A stretch of DNA of 32,695 nt from a virus. The stretch covers positions 1 through 32,695 of IMG/VR virus record IMGVR_UViG_3300044591_000494. One strand, written 5' to 3'. Under the pieces are notes generated by a model that saw nothing but the letters and a program-made list of their open reading frames with translations, did not search any database and was not told where the DNA came from. The position numbers were made by a program, and so were the translations under genes. The stretch's first letter is position 1. The number at the start of each line of letters is the position of its first letter. Shown piece by piece: positions 28,575 through 32,695 of the stretch.

Positions 28575-29741
28575 ATGAATCAATCTTTACTTGAAAATGG
28601 GTATGTTGTAGTACCTAATTTTATATGCTCAGAGAGGGCAAAAAAATTATCAGAAGAATTTATAAAAATATGTAATGAAAATAATCTAAGTGGAGATTCA
28701 CAAGTTCCAACTTCAAAATCTCAATACAATTATATTTCATTTTTAGAATTGTTGTGTGAAAAAACACCAAATGTATCATCAATTATTGGTGAAACTGTTT
28801 TACCAACTTATAGTTATGCTAGAGTGTATGAACAGGGAAGTGTTTTGTCATCACACACCGATAGAAAAGAATGTGAAATATCAATTACGGTTAATTTAGA
28901 TTCTGATATAGTTTGGCCTATTTGGGTTATAATGCCAAATGGAAAACAAAAGAAGATTACTCTAAATCCAGGTGATGGTTTAATTTATTTGGGTATAGAT
29001 ATAGTTCATTGGAGAGAAGAATTCGCAGGAAGTTATTGTTCTCAAGTCTTCTTACATTATGTAAGAAGTAGAGGTCCTAATGCATCTTTATATTTTGATA
29101 AAGATAATAAACAGTTTTGTAATTTTACCGAAATTAAAAAAAGTCCAGAAGTGATAGTAAAAACAGAAAACTATAAAAGTAAAAACCCTTTAGACTCATA
29201 TATTAAAATATATTATTCTGCAATTCCTGAAGATGTATGTGATTTAATTTTGAAAGAATATCAAAACTGCGAGGATTGGAATCCAAGCAGAACTGGAAAT
29301 GGTGAAGTAAATAAATTTATTCGTAATTGTGATACAATTGGATTGTCTATGCCAGATGTAATCAATAAAAATATTGATGCTAGAAAACAAATTGATTCTT
29401 TATTATTTGAATATTCTGGTAATACTCTTAAACAATATGTTGAAGAATTTCCACATTGTCAATTAATTTCGGATAGTGGATATGATCTTTTACGGTATGA
29501 TCCTGGGGGATATTATTCCATCCACACTGATTCTCACAAAACAACTCCAAGAACAGTATCTTGTTCTTTTAATTTAAATGATGATTATGAAGGTGGGGAG
29601 TTTGCCTTTTTTGATAGAGAAGTAATCATTAAAGCACCTAAAGGTTCTGCTATTGTATTTCCCTCAAACTTTATGTATCCTCATGAAGTTATGGAAGTTA
29701 AATCTGGATCTAGATATTCAATTGTTACATGGTTCGTTTAA
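28575..29741 (+). CDS. Protein with two tandem 2OG-Fe(II) oxygenase domains
   Basis: 388 aa holding two catalytic cores. Domain 1 (about 1-165) has SSHTDR (His94, Asp96), NPGDGLIYLG and IVHWREEF (His145). It then has SQVFLHY where the 2-oxoglutarate-binding Arg would be expected, so its co-substrate site is unusual. Domain 2 (about 205-388) has YYSIHTDS (His317, Asp319), EGGEFAFFD, KGSAIVFPSNFMYPHEV (His370) and SRYSIVTWF (Arg380), a complete prolyl-4-hydroxylase-like site. The two halves are too different to be a recent duplication. The product could hydroxylate two sites or use one half as a binding domain. AGA-rich codons. Confidence 0.8.
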   Translation: MNQSLLENGYVVVPNFICSERAKKLSEEFIKICNENNLSGDSQVPTSKSQYNYISFLELLCEKTPNVSSIIGETVLPTYSYARVYEQGSVLSSHTDRKECEISITVNLDSDIVWPIWVIMPNGKQKKITLNPGDGLIYLGIDIVHWREEFAGSYCSQVFLHYVRSRGPNASLYFDKDNKQFCNFTEIKKSPEVIVKTENYKSKNPLDSYIKIYYSAIPEDVCDLILKEYQNCEDWNPSRTGNGEVNKFIRNCDTIGLSMPDVINKNIDARKQIDSLLFEYSGNTLKQYVEEFPHCQLISDSGYDLLRYDPGGYYSIHTDSHKTTPRTVSCSFNLNDDYEGGEFAFFDREVIIKAPKGSAIVFPSNFMYPHEVMEVKSGSRYSIVTWFV

Positions 29742-29748
29742 CCGTACA

Positions 29749-29777
29749 TTGACAAAGTAACAATATTAAACTAACAT
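29749..29777 (+). promoter_or_regulatory. Possible sigma-70 promoter
   Basis: TTGACA at 29749-29754, a 17-nt spacer and TAACAT (4 of 6 matches) at 29772-29777. The predicted start near 29784 precedes ATG 29800. The weak -10 lowers confidence. Confidence 0.45.
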
Positions 29778-29799
29778 TAAAATAAATTGGTATTAAAGT

Positions 29800-30021
29800 A
29801 TGGCATTATCAAAATCTGTTGAAGAATCTTTAAAAGAAGCAGAATCTTCCCTTCGCAATGCCCTTGCCTTTGCAGCAAGGCAAGAAAAACCATTTGTTGG
29901 TAAACATATTGCTTGTATGATTGCTGATCTTGAAGCACTTATTAAAACTGATGAACTAATGGATAAACTTGAAGGTCGGATGAAAGGTGATAGGGGAATT
30001 TGGGGACCATTTGGAGAATAA
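29800..30021 (+). CDS. Small helical protein, 73 aa
   Basis: Encodes MALSKSVEESLKEAESSLRN, then further helices (ADLEALIKTDELMDKLEGRM) and the end GDRGIWGPFGE. It is mostly alpha-helical, without Cys. It has its own likely promoter. No family recognised; the length and regular helices suggest a small accessory or regulatory protein. Confidence 0.65.
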   Translation: MALSKSVEESLKEAESSLRNALAFAARQEKPFVGKHIACMIADLEALIKTDELMDKLEGRMKGDRGIWGPFGE

Positions 30022-30075
30022 TAAGATTTGCAATACCAATAATTAAGAGACTATTAAAAATCCCATAGATAATCA

Positions 30076-30098
30076 TATAATGTGTTAAAATCAACACA
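30076..30098 (+). promoter_or_regulatory. TATAAT with inverted repeat over the start site
   Basis: TATAAT at 30076-30081 is followed directly by the inverted repeat TGTGTT / AACACA (30081-30098, 6-nt gap), which would cover the transcription start. No -35 box is evident. The repeat could be an operator or simply a hairpin in the leader of the 50-aa gene. Confidence 0.3.
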
Positions 30099-30113
30099 GT
30101 TACGTAAAAACAA

Positions 30114-30266
30114 ATGGAATTAACTCAAGAAGAATGGGATGAGTTGGTTGCTCTTAAAGATGCAATTAATTACAATCCGTCTCAAGTTCATTATGAAAAA
30201 ATGGAAAGATTTACTGAATTGTTTGTTAGAACATTGGAAGGAAAAGGTGACAATTATCCAATGTGA
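30114..30266 (+). CDS. Small acidic protein, 50 aa
   Basis: MELTQEEWDELVALKDAINY opens a short helical protein ending GKGDNYPM. It is preceded by a -10-like element with an inverted repeat. No motif recognised; the gene is supported by context and codon use only. Confidence 0.6.
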   Translation: MELTQEEWDELVALKDAINYNPSQVHYEKMERFTELFVRTLEGKGDNYPM

Positions 30267-30295
30267 TACATAATTAATAAAGTATCATAAAATAA

Positions 30296-30691
30296 ATGGA
30301 TTTAGATTTTACTACTCAATCTATTTTACTGAAGACAGGACTTCTTTGTTTAAGACTAACTACAAATTATTTTAATGAAGTCTCTAGCATTGCGAAAAAA
30401 CAAATTAGAGATAATATCAATGTTAGGGACAATAATTTTAAGTTAAAAGAACTTGAAAATTATCTTGAATTGGGATCTTTTTTTATTGAAGAATCTAAAA
30501 AGTACTATAAGATTCATCAATTTACTGACGAATCTGATTCAAAAATTCACTGTTTTGTCGATAAAGAGAATGGATTAGTTTATAAACCAGTTAATAGAAA
30601 TTCTCCTAATAAGAAAAGATCTTATCAAATTGATACATGTATAGATTGTGCTGATTGGAGAGGTTATTACTTGAGTGATGTTCCAATTTGA
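30296..30691 (+). CDS. Protein of 131 aa, unknown function
   Basis: The N-terminal 70 residues are helical (LLKTGLLCLRLTTNYFNEVS). The C-terminal part is beta-like with KRSYQIDTCIDCADWRGYY, where a CxxC pair could bind metal with other ligands. AGA-biased codons, unlike the gene after the next terminator. It ends just before the terminator/promoter composite and is probably the last gene of its transcript. Confidence 0.6.
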   Translation: MDLDFTTQSILLKTGLLCLRLTTNYFNEVSSIAKKQIRDNINVRDNNFKLKELENYLELGSFFIEESKKYYKIHQFTDESDSKIHCFVDKENGLVYKPVNRNSPNKKRSYQIDTCIDCADWRGYYLSDVPI

Positions 30692-30703
30692 TAACTGTCC
30701 ACT

Positions 30704-30727
30704 CCTCCTTGACGGGAGGTTTTTTTT
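30704..30727 (+). terminator. Intrinsic terminator with a -35 box in its loop
   Basis: CCTCC (30704-30708) pairs with GGAGG (30715-30719), followed by eight T (30720-30727). The loop contains TTGAC. It lies 12 nt after the stop of the preceding gene. Confidence 0.85.
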
Positions 30728-30737
30728 GTCTTATATT
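30709..30737 (+). promoter_or_regulatory. Sigma-70-type promoter starting in the terminator loop
   Basis: TTGACG at 30709-30714, a 17-nt spacer that includes the T run, and TATATT at 30732-30737 (TATTAT two bases on is an alternative). The predicted start near 30743 leads into ATG 30761. This is the second composite of this design in the window. Confidence 0.6.
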
Positions 30738-30760
30738 ATGGGAGTCAAACAAACACACCA

Positions 30761-31048
30761 ATGATTTCTCTTCCAAACTTTGCAGAATTTGCCGAGAGCG
30801 TCAATACTGACGAAGAACTGAACGCAGATAATTATTGTAATCAACAACCTGTTGCCATGGAGTTTACGTTTGAAGAGCACGATCTTCTGAATAGTATTCT
30901 GGTTCATGCTCTTGATGGAATGGATCTTGCAATTCCGTGCATTTATGATTTTCCAGAAGACTCTGAAATTCGTCAGCGATATATGATGCTTGATGAGATG
31001 AAGAATCGTTCTTACTCCATCTGGTCTCAGCGTTTTGGTAACAAGTGA
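30761..31048 (+). CDS. Small acidic protein, 95 aa, first gene of a host-like codon block
   Basis: Encodes MISLPNFAEFAESVNTDEEL, then an acidic helical region and the end SYSIWSQRFGNK. Two Cys are far apart and no motif is recognised. Arg codons are mostly CGT/CGA, unlike genes before the terminator. It starts the transcript that continues into four small genes and the lipoprotein gene. Function is unknown. Confidence 0.7.
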   Translation: MISLPNFAEFAESVNTDEELNADNYCNQQPVAMEFTFEEHDLLNSILVHALDGMDLAIPCIYDFPEDSEIRQRYMMLDEMKNRSYSIWSQRFGNK

Positions 31049-31530
31049 TGACTACTTGGAAAGCTGATGTATTTGTCAATTCTCAAGTTGGCAAAATCTC
31101 AACAGAAGTTGAAGCTGCAACGTTTTCTGGTGCTAAAGAACAAATCTATGCAAAGCATGGTGACGTTCAGCAGATTTATAATCTGAGGCAAGTATCTTCA
31201 GACTCTTCTTCTGGATTTACTTCATCTTCTGGTGGTAGTACCTCTGGTAGCATTGCACTTGTTGGTCTTGTTGCTGCTGGATGGGCGTTTATTACGTTTA
31301 CTCCCTGGATCCTAATGTTTGGCGGTGGTATAGCATCAACCTGGATTATTCAAAAACTTCTTAGAACTGATTTAGAGTCTGCATCTGATTCGGGTAATAA
31401 TGGTGCTGTAGCATTAATTCTTGGTACTGCCATTTTGTTTGGTGGTGTTGGATTTGTACAAGGCGAGTTTATTCGCAAATCTTTTGAGACAACCGAAACA
31501 CCTCCTACGCAAATTCAAAAACAACAATGA
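31048..31530 (+). CDS. Membrane protein with three hydrophobic segments
   Basis: 160 aa from ATG 31048; a GTG at 31045 is an alternative. Residues 1-45 form a soluble domain (WKADVFVNSQVGKISTEVEA). A Ser/Gly linker (SSGFTSSSGGSTSGS) follows, then hydrophobic segments at about 67-86, 87-105 and 121-138. The tail is short and polar. It is probably inserted in the host inner membrane. No family recognised. Together with the next genes it forms an envelope-directed set. Confidence 0.65.
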   Translation: MTTWKADVFVNSQVGKISTEVEAATFSGAKEQIYAKHGDVQQIYNLRQVSSDSSSGFTSSSGGSTSGSIALVGLVAAGWAFITFTPWILMFGGGIASTWIIQKLLRTDLESASDSGNNGAVALILGTAILFGGVGFVQGEFIRKSFETTETPPTQIQKQQ

Positions 31531-31817
31531 AATTCTCTGATCTTGATTTCCAACCTCACACTAACTATCCTGACCGTGGTATTGCTGCCCGTCAATTCTT
31601 TGATAATGGATATGGTGTAAGTATTGTACGTTTTACAAGTCCTTTTGGATTTGGCGGTTCATATGGTGCTGATGAAGGACTGTATGAGGTAGCAGTCATC
31701 AAAGGAACTGAAGATGATTGGAATATCTGCTATGGTACTCCTATCACTGATGATGTTCTTGGGCATCTATCTGAGGAAGAAGTTGAAGTCCTGCTCTATG
31801 AAGTTAAAAATCTCTGA
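31527..31817 (+). CDS. Soluble protein, 96 aa, in the membrane-protein block
   Basis: Coupled by ATGA to the membrane protein gene. It encodes MKFSDLDFQPHTNYPDRGIA, with a Gly/Phe-rich middle (TSPFGFGGSYGADEG) and an acidic helix at the end. No signal peptide or membrane segment. It may be a beta-sandwich-like small domain. Function is unknown. Confidence 0.65.
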   Translation: MKFSDLDFQPHTNYPDRGIAARQFFDNGYGVSIVRFTSPFGFGGSYGADEGLYEVAVIKGTEDDWNICYGTPITDDVLGHLSEEEVEVLLYEVKNL

Positions 31818-31823
31818 GGTATT

Positions 31824-32003
31824 ATGAAAATTCTCACTCTTGCTTTTGGTGTAATTGTCCTTGCTGTTGCTGGACTATTCTTTGAAGCGTGGTTGCTTGG
31901 ACTTATTCTGTCTTGGTTTGGTGTATCCCTTTCCTTCTGGCAGAACTTTGCTATCATCTTCCTTGCTAATGCTATCTTCAAAACCAACGTATCTTCTAAA
32001 TGA
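31824..32003 (+). CDS. Small hydrophobic membrane protein, 59 aa
   Basis: An ORF of 59 codons starting MKILTLAFGVIVLAVAGLFF, with a second hydrophobic segment near residues 35-50 (SLSFWQNFAIIFLANAIF). A TGAGG sequence just upstream of the ATG is a fair ribosome site. Two membrane helices with a short loop fit a small inner-membrane protein, possibly holin-like. There is no charge pattern that proves this. The stop overlaps the next start (ATGA). Confidence 0.65.
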   Translation: MKILTLAFGVIVLAVAGLFFEAWLLGLILSWFGVSLSFWQNFAIIFLANAIFKTNVSSK

Positions 32004-32317
32004 AACCTATTCTTGCTATTGTCGGTGGTGTCGTTGGATTGGGTGCCCTGACTTGGGGTATTGCTTACCACGAATTGATCTTTACGTCATTCTTTGCTCC
32101 TAAGTTTGAGAATGTTCGGAGGAATACTTTTGAACAGTCAAAGTCCTTCCGAACTGGTGCTGTTCAAGAACTGCAAAATATGCAGTTTGAATACATCAAA
32201 GCATCACCCGAACATAAGAAAGCACTTGCAGATATTATTCGGCATCGTGCTGTAGAAGTTCCTGCTGATGCTATGCCTTCTGACCTTCAATCCTTTATCT
32301 CTAATCTCCCCCAATGA
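32000..32317 (+). CDS. Membrane-anchored protein, 105 aa
   Basis: ATGA-coupled to the previous gene. The first 30 residues (MKPILAIVGGVVGLGALTWG onward) form one membrane anchor or uncleaved signal. The rest is helical and charged (NVRRNTFEQSKSFRTGAVQE and SPEHKKALADIIRHRAVEV), probably outside the membrane. It is followed by the lipoprotein gene, again by ATGA overlap. Function is unknown. Confidence 0.65.
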   Translation: MKPILAIVGGVVGLGALTWGIAYHELIFTSFFAPKFENVRRNTFEQSKSFRTGAVQELQNMQFEYIKASPEHKKALADIIRHRAVEVPADAMPSDLQSFISNLPQ

Positions 32318-32695
32318 AAACCATCGTTTCTGTTGCTGCACTTACTGTTCTTGGTCTTACTCTGACTGGTTGTGAAATTGAACAAAATTCTGATGATACT
32401 CAGCGTTCACAACAAGAGCGAATTCTGAAGGAAGGTACTGCTCAAAGTGGTATGCCTGCCATTAAGAACTTCCGTGAACGTAAGTTGCTGAAGCAGATTA
32501 TTGAAATGCGTGACCAAGATGGTCTGGTGACTTATACTTACACTGTTCCCGAAACTACTGGTCGTCCAGTGTTTCTGTGTAATTCTATTGGGTATGGTCT
32601 TCCTGCTGCCACTCAATACACTAATCCAGAGAAGTATGAATACACTGGCACAACTCTTCCACAGGCAGATCCTAATGGTCTCTTCTCTCCTGACA
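32314..32695 (+). CDS. Lipoprotein, cut by the window end
   Basis: 127 complete codons are visible and the frame runs off the window. The signal peptide MKTIVSVAALTVLGLTLTGC ends in a lipobox (LTGC) with Cys20 as the lipidated residue. A polar linker rich in Gln and Asp follows, then a charged helical and beta region (TYTYTVPETTGRPVFLCNS). The gene is coupled by ATGA to the preceding membrane-protein gene. Envelope lipoproteins of phages are often exclusion factors that block receptors (for example T5 Llp). That role is inferred here, not shown. Confidence 0.75.
   Translation, partial: MKTIVSVAALTVLGLTLTGCEIEQNSDDTQRSQQERILKEGTAQSGMPAIKNFRERKLLKQIIEMRDQDGLVTYTYTVPETTGRPVFLCNSIGYGLPAATQYTNPEKYEYTGTTLPQADPNGLFSPD

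Noticed and set aside
1-32695. CRISPR array, insertion sequence or integrase
   Set aside because: No regularly spaced direct repeats, no transposase or recombinase motif and no terminal inverted repeats were seen. The RNA ligase and HNH genes are not part of an insertion element by any visible boundary.
1-32695. Photosynthesis or carbon-metabolism genes (psbA, hli, talC) common in cyanophages
   Set aside because: No translated frame matches their known motifs; they may lie elsewhere in the genome.

Overview
The window looks like part of a T4-like myovirus that infects marine cyanobacteria (a cyanomyovirus). This rests on the AT-rich sequence, near-continuous coding on one strand with many ATGA or TAATG overlaps, small proteins of cyanophage type, T4-style late promoters (ATAAATA), a giant beta-rich virion protein ending in an S74 intramolecular chaperone, T4-like RNA ligase and polynucleotide kinase/phosphatase genes, tail-collar proteins and two tRNA genes. 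No integrase, attachment site, terminase, capsid or photosynthesis gene is visible. The assignment comes from reading the sequence; no database search was run.

Layout. 1-3.4 kb: the end of a 2OG-oxygenase-like gene, the only minus-strand gene (glycosyltransferase-like), a probable structural protein, small genes, tRNA-Gly(TCC), tRNA-Thr(TGT), and a consensus sigma-70 promoter followed within 70 nt by a terminator (candidate small RNA). 3.4-9.2 kb: one 1942-codon fibre-like protein. 9.2-14.3 kb: a nucleic-acid block that opens with a terminator hairpin containing a promoter -35 box. It encodes a fusion of a GIY-YIG/T5orf172-like segment, an SF2 helicase and an N6-adenine methyltransferase, then a half-methyltransferase, a second DEAH helicase and a small protein.

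14.3-16.7 kb: small proteins and two 2OG-Fe(II) oxygenase-like proteins. 16.8-20.6 kb: RNA repair (Rnl1-type ligase, PNK-like kinase, separate PNKP-like phosphatase) with an HNH protein, an RlpA-like protein and a metallophosphoesterase. 21.0-25.2 kb: radical SAM protein, carbamoyltransferase and two paralogous SGNH-like proteins, a small-molecule or glycan modification cassette. 25.2-29.7 kb: small proteins, an AbrB-like protein, tandem tail-collar proteins, a coiled-coil protein and a 388-aa protein with two 2OG-oxygenase domains. 29.8-32.7 kb: small genes, a second terminator/promoter composite, then small membrane proteins and a lipoprotein cut by the window end.

Two expression classes can be seen. 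Structural and modification genes use mostly AGA for arginine, and several follow ATAAATA late promoters. The helicase/methyltransferase block and the membrane-protein block use mostly CGT/CGC and follow sigma-70-type promoters. The strongest candidates for undescribed biology are the GIY-YIG/helicase/methyltransferase locus, the small RNA at about 3254-3320, the radical SAM/carbamoyltransferase/SGNH cassette, and the promoters embedded in terminators.
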